From the NCBI GenBank assembly GCA_041658345.1, contig JBBAAK010000004.1, positions 1 to 64,000 of the forward strand: a stretch of 64,000 nucleotides of DNA. The letters run 5' to 3'. Below the pieces are notes generated by a model that saw only the letters and a program-made list of their open reading frames with translations, did not search any database and was not told the origin of the DNA. The translations under genes and the position numbers were made by a program. The stretch is from JBAZYV01 sp041658345. Its GTDB lineage: Bacteria > Patescibacteriota > Gracilibacteria > UBA1369 > 2-02-FULL-48-14. Positions 1-10,686 of this stretch are shown piece after piece (the stretch's first letter is position 1; each line of letters starts with the position of its first letter).

Positions 1-91
1 ATACATGGCTAAAATGTGTTGGTTTTAAAGTTGGTTCTTCAAAATTTAACACCTCTTTTAGCCTTACCCTAAAACAAAATCTCCAATTCCT

Positions 92-892
92 TTAACAAAA
101 AACTGGTGCCTTTTTAGCGCGATCCTTCGTGGTAGCTAATTCTCGCTCGACAACCGACGATACGTTATAGTTCATATAATCTGTATGGACGCCACGGAAA
201 CTGAAAATGAAATTTATTTCATCGTCAGATAACTGACTATACTTTCTGTAGAGGCCTTCAATAAACGGACGTATGTTAGGTAATCCAAAAAAAGCATAAA
301 TATCTAAAGTGTGCGGGAATTGGGAATATCTTCTCCTAAGTGCAAGAAGTTTTTCTGCTTCCTCAGGGGTCAAGTCAGGAAGTATAGAATCATCGCTAAT
401 CAGTCGTTCAAAACTTGGTGATCTGGAATGTATTTCGTTTATTCGTTGCCAGGAAATTAAAGCCTCCTCAGGAAATCCGAGAACAAACCCCTCAACTTGC
501 GGATTTGAATGCATTTTTTCTATAATTTGCTCGACTGAATCATCCCCAATACCAAGCCATGCGACCGCATGCGGTTCACTACGCATCCTTTGTAAAATAG
601 CCGAAGGCGAATAAGCAAGATAAATTTCAGCCCCCTTGTAAGATACAAGTTTCAACGTCGTATCTGGTACGCAAGACCTTAATGTAGGTAAAAAAGAATC
701 TGCGGTTTTAGCATCAATGTGCGCAGGTAACTGGCTAGCTGGTTTCACCCCGGACATGAATCCATGCAGTGCGGTCAAATCGCCATTCCCGGCATTTGGT
801 ATGTGCTCGAGCAAGGAACCTAACTCAGTAAGCTTTTCAGTACGTGAGGCAACATCCATTAAACATAAATTTAAATCGCATAATTCTACCAT
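92..892 (-). CDS. Hypothetical protein, 266 aa
   Basis: I do not recognise this protein. It is a soluble, mixed alpha/beta-looking protein with no signal peptide or membrane segment. A short charged helix with the motif DLTPEEAEKLLALRRRY lies in the C-terminal third. The first codons themselves contain an extended -10-like element (TGG-TAGAAT on the minus strand), so translation may really begin at the internal ATG at 857-859 (MDVASRTEKL), giving 255 aa. It stands alone on its strand, next to a block of other unknown genes and two tRNAs. That it is coding rests on its length and protein-like composition; its function is unknown. Confidence 0.6.
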   Translation of the reverse strand: MVELCDLNLCLMDVASRTEKLTELGSLLEHIPNAGNGDLTALHGFMSGVKPASQLPAHIDAKTADSFLPTLRSCVPDTTLKLVSYKGAEIYLAYSPSAILQRMRSEPHAVAWLGIGDDSVEQIIEKMHSNPQVEGFVLGFPEEALISWQRINEIHSRSPSFERLISDDSILPDLTPEEAEKLLALRRRYSQFPHTLDIYAFFGLPNIRPFIEGLYRKYSQLSDDEINFIFSFRGVHTDYMNYNVSSVVERELATTKDRAKKAPVFC

Positions 893-1207
893 AAATCCGC
901 GACCAAATCCATCTCTCTCTTAGCACCCACATTGCTTTTGCCTTAGCCATTTGTTAATCTTGTGCAAGTACAAAAGCGCCATGAAAAATCCTATTCTAGA
1001 ACCGGAGTGTCCATTAAGGCGACCGCGAACCGGAATGGCCGATGATACGGCGGGCTTGCCATTATTTCAAAATCGTCTTTCACAAGACTTTCGTGGTAGT
1101 GGCAAATCCGGAAGAATTCAGGAACCGCATACGCCCAGTGACGTGCTTGGGGAGCAGTTATTTTTTTAAATCACAAATTGCATGGCAGATTAAAAAACCT
1201 AAAACCA
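893..1207. other. Intergenic stretch, possible gene remnant
   Basis: This 315-base gap separates divergent unknown genes. The part from about 1010 to 1150 is more GC-rich than its surroundings. One plus-strand frame there reads like protein (for example FVVVANPEEFRNRIRPV), but no convincing start or full-length gene exists. It may be a decayed gene; I cannot identify the family. No clear terminator or RNA gene is visible. Confidence 0.25.
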
Positions 1208-1513
1208 ATGAGCAAGATATATGATGAAAGGAATTCCCAAAGAGATCTAGAAGCGTTTATTTCAAACTTATCTGTAGAAGGTCTGGCCCTAAAGATAGAT
1301 AAAATTCACAGATCATTTTTGGAGCAGTGTGGACTCGATCTTAAAAATCGAGTGGAATCTACATCTGGACCTAACGAGTTAGAGCTTAAAGACGCTCTGA
1401 AATCAATACGTGAACTACTGGGGATGTGGGGCAGTGGCAATAATCCAGAGCTAAGAGATGCATTAGCCTCAGCAGTACTCGCTCTAAGGAAAGTGCTTAA
1501 CCCACCAAATTAG
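1208..1513 (+). CDS. Hypothetical protein, 101 aa, internal helical repeat
   Basis: The frame is open from 1178, but the ATG at 1208 (MSKIYDERNS) gives the more natural start. The protein looks all-helical and soluble. Its second half holds two similar helices, ELELKDALKS (residues 57-66) and PELRDALASA (80-89), suggesting a small internal duplication. The next gene downstream (1577) carries a related motif, PDLRGALLSA, near its residue 55, so the two may share a small helical module. There is no Shine-Dalgarno sequence. I do not recognise the family and function is unknown. Confidence 0.5.
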   Translation: MSKIYDERNSQRDLEAFISNLSVEGLALKIDKIHRSFLEQCGLDLKNRVESTSGPNELELKDALKSIRELLGMWGSGNNPELRDALASAVLALRKVLNPPN

Positions 1514-1576
1514 CCGGCGCCTCTTGACAAAAGAACGTTTGAATGTGAAACTCACTCCTTTTTAAAAAAACACTTT

Positions 1577-2554
1577 ATGGGCAAAGAAGACTCCGCTAGG
1601 AAATACGTAATAGAGCAATTAAAACCTGCATTTGAGCCTTCAGTCGGTCTTAACGCCACAATAGTTAGGCTGGCCTCGCGAGTAGAAACATTGTTAAGGG
1701 AACGTGAGTCAGAAGGACGAGTTAAGGAGTCCCCAGACTTGAGAGGGGCTCTCTTATCCGCACGTGAGATCGCAAGAGCCAAATATGCCGAGAATCTACC
1801 CTATTTAGAACCAGCATGCCAAACACATCGTACTGAGAAGTGGAATAGGCAGGATAGGTGGGGGGAGGGCTGGGATAGATGCCTATATATACCCGAAGAG
1901 GTTACCACTAGCTACGAGCATTCTAATAGTCTTTTAGCCTCACCAGTTTTCTATGATCGCCTTGGATGGGCCTTAATAGATCACCAGGAGGCACTTCCGC
2001 AAGGGCCTATGATACAAGAATATTTACAAGGGCTTATCAATTTCGCACAAGAAACAGGAAGTGAGCCTGAGGGCTGGAGAAATGTAAGTATGAGTTTTAG
2101 AGGCAATACATCAAAAGCGGGAGATGAACGAGTAACTTTTGATGATTTTTTGGAAAATGCCAAGCGCTTTCCTGCAAAAGCAGCTTTAAAGGGGTTGATG
2201 GGCGCAGGTGCTTTATTCACTTTAGCGGAATTTTATCGGGAGGAAAGTAGAGAAAATAAAATCGCTCGGCGTGCACCTGTTTCTGCTGAATTCATTCCAG
2301 AAAAAGATGGCTTTACCATATCGACTAAAATGTGGACAGGTATAGTATACCCAGGCGAGATTAATACTGAAGGAGGTCAAACACTTTCCTTAGTACGTTC
2401 CACGGCACGTTCAGAAGTACTACAATCTACAGACTGGAGATTTGGAGATGTTATAGAAAGATACAAAGTGAATTTAGATGGCATCCAACAAAGGCTAGAA
2501 GCGAGAACAGGGATGTCCGGCAACGTATACTACGTTTTAATACCCGAAAATTAA
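1577..2554 (+). CDS. Hypothetical protein, 325 aa
   Basis: This is an unrecognised soluble protein. Residues 1-75 look helical and include PDLRGALLSA (53-62), which resembles the motif in the upstream 101-aa gene. The middle is rich in Trp and Tyr (around WNRQDRWGEGWDRCLYIPEE). The last 90 residues look like a beta-rich domain ending in NVYYVLIPEN. No transmembrane segment is clear, although a short glycine-rich hydrophobic helix (LKGLMGAGALFTLAEF) lies near residues 204-219. A TTGACA box lies at 1524-1529 but no good -10 follows it. The gene lies 64 bp after its neighbour and may be co-transcribed with it. Confidence 0.6.
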   Translation: MGKEDSARKYVIEQLKPAFEPSVGLNATIVRLASRVETLLRERESEGRVKESPDLRGALLSAREIARAKYAENLPYLEPACQTHRTEKWNRQDRWGEGWDRCLYIPEEVTTSYEHSNSLLASPVFYDRLGWALIDHQEALPQGPMIQEYLQGLINFAQETGSEPEGWRNVSMSFRGNTSKAGDERVTFDDFLENAKRFPAKAALKGLMGAGALFTLAEFYREESRENKIARRAPVSAEFIPEKDGFTISTKMWTGIVYPGEINTEGGQTLSLVRSTARSEVLQSTDWRFGDVIERYKVNLDGIQQRLEARTGMSGNVYYVLIPEN

Positions 2555-2644
2555 AATGCTTAAACCACTTTTAACAAGCGTTGTTTAATTGCAACCAATC
2601 TTAACTGCGTGCCATCCAGAGCAATAAGACCCCACGCCAAAACA

Positions 2645-2721
2645 TGGTGGGCGATCCAAGACTTGAACTTGGGACCTCGACATTATCAGTGTCGCGCTCT
2701 AACCAGCTGAGCTAATCGCCC
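2645..2721 (-). tRNA. tRNA-Ile (GAT)
   Basis: The minus strand folds as a complete cloverleaf. The acceptor GGGCGAT pairs with ATCGCCC, the D-arm is TAGCTCAGCTGGTTAGAGC, the anticodon loop carries GAT, and the T-arm contains GTTCAAGTC. The CCA end is encoded (2645-2647). It follows tRNA-Ala on the same strand, the pair often found inside 16S-23S spacers, but here it is about 1.6 kb upstream of the 23S gene and in the opposite orientation. Confidence 0.95.
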
Positions 2722-2760
2722 TTAAAAAAGAAAATGCAGACCGGAAAACGAAATACAGTT

Positions 2761-2790
2761 CTCTGAACTGGAATTTTATTCCGTTCAGAG
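2761..2790 (-). terminator. tRNA-trailing hairpin with bulged A (copy 1)
   Basis: This imperfect palindrome begins two bases after the CCA end of tRNA-Ala. The outer arms are CTCTGAAC and GTTCAGAG and the inner arms GGAA and TTCC. On the minus strand one A is unpaired just before GTTC. The two copies at 17546 and 17697 share the design with different stem sequences. There is no long T-run, so it may be a terminator or a 3' processing signal. Confidence 0.6.
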
Positions 2791-2792
2791 TT

Positions 2793-2869
2793 TGGTGGAG
2801 CTGAGGAGAGTCGAACTCCTGACCTCCTCGGTGCAAGCGAGGCGCTCTAACCAACTGAGCTACAGCCCC
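2793..2869 (-). tRNA. tRNA-Ala (TGC)
   Basis: This is a full cloverleaf on the minus strand with acceptor arms GGGGCTG and CAGCTCC. The third pair is G3:U70, the classic alanine identity element. The anticodon is TGC and the CCA is encoded at 2793-2795. A hairpin follows two bases downstream, then tRNA-Ile after about 70 bases. Confidence 0.95.
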
Positions 2870-3001
2870 AAACAATGAATACTTCCAAAAAGTGAAAGCG
2901 AGGAACTTATACCATTCAGCGCTCCTAAAAATCAATTAAAAAAATCAGCATTGCGTTTAAAAGCGCCTTAATCGATAATTAGAGCAATTTAAAGCTCCCT
3001 C

Positions 3002-3235
3002 ATGCAAATAATTCAAGGACTATTGGGGATGGCGGTTGGATTTTTGATTTTACTCTTCCGCGCACGTATTAAAGATTTTACGGGCGATATTGGCTTTGCA
3101 GAAAGATATTTGGGCCCGGGTGGCACATGGACTCTCTTTATTATAATAGGAGTCGCCACTTTCATTCTTTCATTAATGTGGGCAACCGGCACTCTCCAAA
3201 GCTTTACGGTAGGCACCTTTGGCTCCTTGGTATAA
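3002..3235 (+). CDS. Small membrane protein, 77 aa
   Basis: The protein has two hydrophobic segments, at about residues 5-20 (LLGMAVGFLILLF) and 45-62 (WTLFIIIGVATFILSL). They are separated by a short polar loop with RARIKDFTGDIGFAERYLGPGG. It is probably an inner-membrane hairpin protein. Small proteins of this layout are common in Patescibacteria genomes, but I cannot name a family or role. It stands alone between the tRNA pair and the next orphan gene. Confidence 0.6.
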   Translation: MQIIQGLLGMAVGFLILLFRARIKDFTGDIGFAERYLGPGGTWTLFIIIGVATFILSLMWATGTLQSFTVGTFGSLV

Positions 3236-3258
3236 AAACCTAAACAAACACAAACCGC

Positions 3259-3286
3259 TTGACAAAATTGAAAGATTTGCTATGGT
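3259..3286 (+). promoter_or_regulatory. Sigma70-type promoter for the 3308 gene
   Basis: TTGACA (3259-3264) and TATGGT (3281-3286) are separated by 16 bp. The expected start of transcription is near 3293, leaving a leader of about 15 bases without a ribosome-binding site before the ATG at 3308. Confidence 0.65.
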
Positions 3287-3307
3287 TAGGCCTTTTTAAA
3301 TTTTAGT

Positions 3308-3940
3308 ATGGAGTTAGGTACTGAAGATTTATTCTCAGAAGAGCAACCAAGGCACCCTCAACAAGGTAAAATGGCGAGGCTTCTACATAATAGTACTCTT
3401 CGACCTGCTCTTTTGGCTTTGGCTCTCGTATCGGCTAGTGTTGGTGCTTCAGTAGAAATAACAAATGACGCGGTGGCGCAATTCTTACCAAACATAATCT
3501 CAGGCACCACGGCAAAAATGGTAGTAGACCTAGATGAGAAGGCAGATACTAAGTGTAGGGAGGAAGGAAGGGATGGACTAGATGACTTTATAGAAAAAGA
3601 CCGCACACCAAGGCTGAATCATGATGGCTTTACAGATGAAAGTCGTCAATATTGTAAGGCTAAACGCCTTGTACAAGGCAGTACTACAGAACTAAGTGGC
3701 TACATTGCATTTGGGAGGGCTTCAGGTCGGATTCCGCTAACCATTATGCTTACAGAGCATGATGGAAGTAGCGCTACCTTTGTAGGGGTACCGTTCTCTA
3801 TCCCAATAGGTAGGGATAATGACCCATTAGTAATCCCATTCCTCTCAACGGGTCCGGTCAGAGTGCCATTCAATCAAGAAGAAGACCTTGCTGGTGAAGA
3901 TGTCATCACAATTGTAGCTAAGGATCCGGCACAAAAATAA
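3308..3940 (+). CDS. Hypothetical membrane-anchored or exported protein, 210 aa
   Basis: A polar N-terminal stretch of about 30 residues precedes one hydrophobic segment (LRPALLALALVSASVGASV, residues 32-50), followed by an extracytoplasmic domain of about 155 residues. If translation started at the inner ATG at 3371 (MARLLHNST), that segment would be an ordinary signal peptide. The upstream promoter position supports the ATG at 3308. The two Cys residues in the outer domain (KCREEG and YCKAKR) could form a disulfide. No known domain is recognised. The gene is monocistronic and lies just before the rRNA promoter. Confidence 0.6.
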   Translation: MELGTEDLFSEEQPRHPQQGKMARLLHNSTLRPALLALALVSASVGASVEITNDAVAQFLPNIISGTTAKMVVDLDEKADTKCREEGRDGLDDFIEKDRTPRLNHDGFTDESRQYCKAKRLVQGSTTELSGYIAFGRASGRIPLTIMLTEHDGSSATFVGVPFSIPIGRDNDPLVIPFLSTGPVRVPFNQEEDLAGEDVITIVAKDPAQK

Positions 3941-3998
3941 AAATCTACCTGTAAATACTCTTTATTGCGCTCCATAAAAAATTACCTAAAAAATCCTA

Positions 3999-4027
3999 TT
4001 GACGTAAGGTAGGGTGCTTCCTATAAT
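3999..4027 (+). promoter_or_regulatory. Promoter of the 23S-5S rRNA unit
   Basis: TTGACG (3999-4004), a 17-bp spacer and a perfect TATAAT (4022-4027) form the strongest promoter-like sequence near the rRNA genes. No 16S gene lies upstream, so this promoter most likely drives 23S and 5S alone. Confidence 0.8.
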
Positions 4028-4317
4028 GACCCGGCCTACAAAGTTAGGTTGTACTTTTTCTCCCTGAATGATTCTTATCCAAATACTCCAAAGATTCAAA
4101 CGTTAAGGTCTATTGAGGCCGTTTGGGTTTCTGGGGTGTATGGATGACATACGCCCTTTTTGTTCCTTGATAATTCGGAGCTGATCATAAATCAACCAAA
4201 AAAATGATCAGTAAAAGCATTATAGTAAAAAGTAATTTATTGTAATTTTATTAAAATAGTTATCAATCAAAAGTTTATTCTTTCAAATTGCCATAAAAGA
4301 AAATGGAAGATGACGTT
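4028..4317 (+). other. 23S rRNA leader with hairpins
   Basis: This is about 290 bases of untranslated leader. A long imperfect hairpin pairs 4083-4102 with about 4118-4141 (CAAACG with CGTTTG at its tip). A perfect 8-bp stem pairs CTGATCAT (4181-4188) with ATGATCAG (4204-4211). The leader then runs into the 23S processing stem. No open reading frame or tRNA is seen here. Confidence 0.55.

Positions 4318-4324
<7 letters not shown>
4288..4324 (+). other. 5' arm of the 23S processing stem
   Basis: Bases 4288-4324 are largely complementary to 7284-7320; shared blocks include TTGCCAT, GGAAGA and GACGTTA. Such a long helix bringing the ends of pre-23S together is the usual substrate of RNase III. 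Confidence 0.75.
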
Positions 4325-7283
<2,959 letters not shown>

Positions 7284-7292
<9 letters not shown>

Positions 7293-7320
7293 ACGTCTTC
7301 TTCCGATTCTTTCATGGCAA
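7284..7320 (+). other. 3' arm of the 23S processing stem
   Basis: This arm is complementary to 4288-4324 with a few mismatches, closing the pre-23S RNA. The remaining spacer to 5S (7321-7453) has no tRNA gene. Confidence 0.75.
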
Positions 7321-7453
7321 TCTGAGAGCCACTCGTGATAGGATAAAATCCTAATCGCGAGGTCTAATAAACTTTCGAGATTATAGCTATTGCACAATAA
7401 GTTCTTTTACATAATGCTTTCCGAAAACCAAACAAATTTGTTAAACTAAACCA

Positions 7454-7596
7454 AAGCGGTTTAGTCTAGGTATCTACAGAGAAGGGGGTACACCTGTTCC
7501 CATTCCGAACACAGCAGTTAAGCCCTTCATCGCCGATAGTACTGCGGTATCAATCGCGGGAGAGTAGGTCGATGCCTAGACTAAGCCGCTTTTTTT
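7454..7596 (+). terminator. 5S end helix plus T-run terminator
   Basis: The helix closing the 5S is extended to 17 bp: 7454-7470 pairs with 7575-7591 with one G-U pair. Seven T residues (7590-7596) follow directly. The same bases encode, on the other strand, the last codons (TKKAA and the TAG stop) of the convergent TraC-like gene. Confidence 0.6.
7463..7582 (+). rRNA. rrf: 5S ribosomal RNA
   Basis: Typical 5S features are present: CACCTGTTCCCATTCCGAAC (loop B/C region), AGTTAAGC, CGCCGATAGTA and GAGAGTAGGTCG. The ends pair as AGTCTAGG with CCTAGACT. It lies about 170 bases after 23S and is presumably processed from the same transcript. Confidence 0.93.
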
Positions 7597-8330
7597 GTAT
7601 CTAAATTATCTTTATCATTCTCATCTTGCTCCAGAGCAAGTTTGTCATCCGGCCCCACACGCTGACTGCGTGAGGTCAAAGGATTGTACGTTTCATAAAA
7701 CAGTTCAATAAGTTCTTCGGTATCTAATTGTTGGACTCTAAGTCCGCAACTTTCAAGACCGCTTTGCACAGTGTTCACACGTTGCATGAGGCGTTTTTTG
7801 AGCTCCTCAAATTGCGCATGGCGTTTCTTAATATTAGCAACACTATCTGCGGGGAAAATCATTTCAATAAAACTTTTTAAAAACGATCTGCGCTCTTGTC
7901 CATAAGGATCCTGAGGAATCACAACGTAAAACTCTTTTTGCATAATATCTGCATATTCCACAAGACGACTAACATATTCAATATATTCAAAAGTTTGCTT
8001 TTGAAGTAGCGGATTTGTTTGCTTAACCCCGATTTTCTTTAATTTTTCTATATAATTTTCAAGATCCAGCTTTTTACTGCGAACCACAATCTGTATTGGG
8101 AACTCAAGTGCATTCAAAAAGTTTTGATAAGAATAAATCACAGCATTCTGCTCCTCCTCCGATTTAAGATTTAGATTAACGCTGGAAGTTTTAAGTACAA
8201 CTCTAAGCCCCCCATTTTTAAGCACGGCGGTATCATCTCTAATTTCGGCAACTTTAAGATATAGCTGAGTACTTAGCTTTTTATCTTTTTTGCCACTTTT
8301 AACCGAATTTTGGGTGGAGTTTTCTGTCAT
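7581..8330 (-). CDS. TraC-like / VirB4 N-terminal-domain protein
   Basis: This 249-aa protein resembles the N-terminal, non-ATPase region of VirB4/TraC conjugation proteins as found next to PrgI in Patescibacteria. It has a conserved opening KLSTQLYLKVAEIRDDTAVL, the stretch ALEFPIQIVVRSKKLDLENY and the helix-rich middle EYVSRLVEYADIMQKEFYVVI. There is no Walker motif. It starts two bases after the PrgI stop, so the two form an operon. A separate VirB4 ATPase gene would be expected downstream, but the rRNA unit sits there instead. Its C-terminus overlaps the 5S terminator. The family call is by resemblance from memory and the role in envelope-spanning transport is inferred. Confidence 0.75.
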   Translation of the reverse strand: MTENSTQNSVKSGKKDKKLSTQLYLKVAEIRDDTAVLKNGGLRVVLKTSSVNLNLKSEEEQNAVIYSYQNFLNALEFPIQIVVRSKKLDLENYIEKLKKIGVKQTNPLLQKQTFEYIEYVSRLVEYADIMQKEFYVVIPQDPYGQERRSFLKSFIEMIFPADSVANIKKRHAQFEELKKRLMQRVNTVQSGLESCGLRVQQLDTEELIELFYETYNPLTSRSQRVGPDDKLALEQDENDKDNLDTKKAA

Positions 8331-8332
8331 GT

Positions 8333-8782
8333 TTATGCTTTTTGAGTTTTACCATAAGAATCAAGAACCTTACTGATTTCGCCAATTTTAAGTAAACGTT
8401 CTCTGTCGCGTAGCATCTTGTCCTCTACTTCTGTGTTAGTTTGCACCGCTTTTGGTTTTTCTGCAAACAAGGTAACAGAATAGTTATCCGCACCGCCCAT
8501 AACAAAAGTTCTCTTTTTAGGATTAACAAAATACTCAATCATTAAGAAACACCACTTTCCAAAAGGTATTCCGCCTATTTTTACAAATGTTATCAAAAGA
8601 GTCAAAATTGCAGGTATTGCAACCGGTATCAGCCAGACTTGCCAGTAATAAGTCTTTGCAAGAGTAACATAAATCACATAACTAAACCCTCCGCCAACAC
8701 CTAAAACAATCAACTGTTTTAAGGTTAACGGGCCTACTATTTTATCTTCAATCTGAACGTTTTGTGGGATTTTATATTGCAT
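8333..8782 (-). CDS. PrgI family membrane protein
   Basis: This 149-aa protein shows the PrgI pattern: a short cytoplasmic start (MQYKIPQNVQIEDKIVGPLT), two adjacent membrane segments at about residues 22-70, then the motif RTFVMGGADNYSV-like tail. PrgI proteins accompany VirB4-type ATPases in type IV secretion and DNA-transfer machines. The ATG at 8780-8782 was chosen over the one 13 codons upstream because the promoter (TTGAAA/TACAAT) places the transcript start only about five bases before it. It is the first gene of a two-gene operon with the TraC-like gene. Confidence 0.8.
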   Translation of the reverse strand: MQYKIPQNVQIEDKIVGPLTLKQLIVLGVGGGFSYVIYVTLAKTYYWQVWLIPVAIPAILTLLITFVKIGGIPFGKWCFLMIEYFVNPKKRTFVMGGADNYSVTLFAEKPKAVQTNTEVEDKMLRDRERLLKIGEISKVLDSYGKTQKA

Positions 8783-8792
8783 AAATCTATGA

Positions 8793-8821
8793 ATTGTACC
8801 ATATAAAGCCCCTTTTTTCAA
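8793..8821 (-). promoter_or_regulatory. Promoter of prgI operon
   Basis: On the minus strand TTGAAA (8816-8821) and TACAAT (8793-8798) are 17 bp apart, with an upstream TGG making an extended -10. Predicted leader length is about four or five bases. It overlaps the lepA promoter region on the other strand. Confidence 0.7.
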
Positions 8822-8832
8822 GGAGGCAAACC

Positions 8833-8841
8833 TGGTATCCT
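8833..8841 (+). promoter_or_regulatory. Extended -10 promoter of lepA
   Basis: TGG-TATCCT (8833-8841) lies about ten bases before the lepA ATG, predicting a leader of two or three bases. The AGGAGG at 8821-8826 is too far from the start to act as a ribosome-binding site. Confidence 0.45.
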
Positions 8842-8850
8842 CTCATCCGT

Positions 8851-10665
8851 ATGAATTTGATTCGCAATTTTTGCATCATAGCGCACATTGATCACGGAAA
8901 ATCCACTTTGGCCGATCGTTTTTTGGAGATCACAGGGACTCTCACGCAAAGGGAAATGAAGCACGGGCAAATGCTGGATACTATGGATTTGGAACAGGAG
9001 CGCGGGATTACAATCAAGTTGCAACCGGTACGCATGAACTACCGCTACAAAGGCCAAGAATATCAATTGAATCTCATAGACACCCCAGGCCACGTGGACT
9101 TTAGTTACGAGGTTTCTCGCTCACTTGCAGCTTGTGAAGGAGCCATTTTGGTTGTTGACGCAACACAAGGAATACAAGCTCAAACCCTCGCGAACTGTTA
9201 CATGGCAATGGAAAATAATTTGGAGATCATTCCGGTCTTAAATAAGATTGATTTGCCGGCTGCAAACGTTGAAGAATGCGCAAAAGAAATAGAAAATGCA
9301 CTCGGCATCCCCCGGGAAGAAATTTTGTGTATTTCCGCAAAAGACGGTACAAATGTTGCAAAACTTTTGGACATGGTTGTAGAGAAAATACCTCCTCCAA
9401 AAGCACCTGGGGACAGCCAAGAGACCCGCGCTCTTGTTTTTGATTCAGTATATGATCCATACAAGGGGATTGTGGCTCACGTAAGGCTTAAACAGGGCTC
9501 ACTAAAACGCGGACAAAAAGTAAGATTCTTAAATACAAAAGCGGAAACCGAGGTTATGGAGGTTGGCTGTTTTAAGCCAAAATACATGCCACTGCCAGAA
9601 ATCTTTGCAGGTGAAGTTGGCTATGTGGTTACGGGGATGAAATCTGTTGCAGACGCCAGTGTTGGAGACACTATTTGGAGGCATGAAAATTGGCACTTGC
9701 GTGACGAGATGAAACCGATTCCGCTACCAGGATATAAAAAAGTAATCCCATTCGTTTTTGCAGGTGTTTTTTGTATAGATGGCGAAGACTACCCGCTTCT
9801 CAGAGATGCGTTAGACAAATTGAGCCTTAACGATTCAGCACTTACTTTTGAGCCTGAACATTCCGGTGCACTCGGGCATGGATTTCGTTGTGGATTCTTG
9901 GGACTACTGCACATGGATATAGTGCAAGAACGCCTTGAGCGCGAATATAATTTGCACCTAATTGTAACGGCCCCAAGCGTTTCTTACGAGGTGCTTAAGA
10001 ACGATGGAGAAGTTTTGTTGATCTCGAATCCATCGGAATTGCCGGACATTATTTCGGTCAAAGAAATTCGCGAGCCCTTTATGAAGGTGGAAATTCTCGC
10101 ACCAAAAGATTATATAGGAGCCCTTATGCAAATGTTGCAAGATCGTCGTGGTATATCAAGAAATGTAACTTATCTGGATGAAAAACGCGTGAATTTGCAT
10201 TATGAAGTTCCAATGGCCTCAATTGTGGTTGATTTTTATGACGAATTGAAAAGTATTTCTTCCGGCTATGCCTCCATGAGTTATGAGTTTTTAGAATACA
10301 GGGCTGGCGATTTGGTTAGATTGGACATTTTGGTCAATCACGAAAAGCTTGATGCTTTATCGATAATAATTCACAGAAGCGAAGCTTTCTACCACGGAGG
10401 GCAGGTTTGTAAACGTTTAAAAAATATAATTCCTCGTGCGCAGTTTGAGATTCCATTACAGGCCGCAGTAGGTGCAAAAATCCTAGCGCGTGAGACGATT
10501 GCTGCTTACAGAAAAGATGTAACAGGCTATCTTTACGGAGGCGATGTGTCCAGAAAAAACAAGCTACTCGACAAGCAAAAGAAAGGAAAAAAACGCATGA
10601 AAATGTTCGGCAAAGTGGAAGTCCCACAACAAGCCTTCCTTGCGGTACTTAGGAAGGAAGACTAA
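8851..10665 (+). CDS. lepA: Elongation factor 4 (LepA)
   Basis: This 604-aa translational GTPase acts on ribosomes (back-translocation or subunit biogenesis). The G1 motif AHIDHGKST is at residues 10-18, DTPGH for G3 and NKID for G4 follow, then domain II, EF-G-like domains III and V, and the LepA-specific C-terminal domain with the basic KQKKGKKRMK stretch. Length matches the family (about 600 aa). The ATG at 8851 (MNLIRNFCIIAHID) matches the family start; an in-frame ATG 19 codons upstream gives a non-homologous extension. It is the first gene of a possible three-gene run with the peptide-binding lipoprotein. Confidence 0.97.
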   Translation: MNLIRNFCIIAHIDHGKSTLADRFLEITGTLTQREMKHGQMLDTMDLEQERGITIKLQPVRMNYRYKGQEYQLNLIDTPGHVDFSYEVSRSLAACEGAILVVDATQGIQAQTLANCYMAMENNLEIIPVLNKIDLPAANVEECAKEIENALGIPREEILCISAKDGTNVAKLLDMVVEKIPPPKAPGDSQETRALVFDSVYDPYKGIVAHVRLKQGSLKRGQKVRFLNTKAETEVMEVGCFKPKYMPLPEIFAGEVGYVVTGMKSVADASVGDTIWRHENWHLRDEMKPIPLPGYKKVIPFVFAGVFCIDGEDYPLLRDALDKLSLNDSALTFEPEHSGALGHGFRCGFLGLLHMDIVQERLEREYNLHLIVTAPSVSYEVLKNDGEVLLISNPSELPDIISVKEIREPFMKVEILAPKDYIGALMQMLQDRRGISRNVTYLDEKRVNLHYEVPMASIVVDFYDELKSISSGYASMSYEFLEYRAGDLVRLDILVNHEKLDALSIIIHRSEAFYHGGQVCKRLKNIIPRAQFEIPLQAAVGAKILARETIAAYRKDVTGYLYGGDVSRKNKLLDKQKKGKKRMKMFGKVEVPQQAFLAVLRKED

Positions 10666-10686
10666 AATCTTGTAAAACAATAAAAG

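Noticed and set aside
951..1224. Two overlapping short plus-strand frames
   Set aside because: No convincing start, length or family; recorded only as a possible remnant.
2699..2935. Minus-strand open frame of 78 codons across tRNA-Ala
   Set aside because: It is the translated tRNA sequence (AVAQLVRAPRLHRGGQEFDS type artefact) and not a gene.
8821..8826. AGGAGG as a ribosome-binding site for lepA
   Set aside because: It is about 25 bases from the ATG and upstream of the predicted transcript start.
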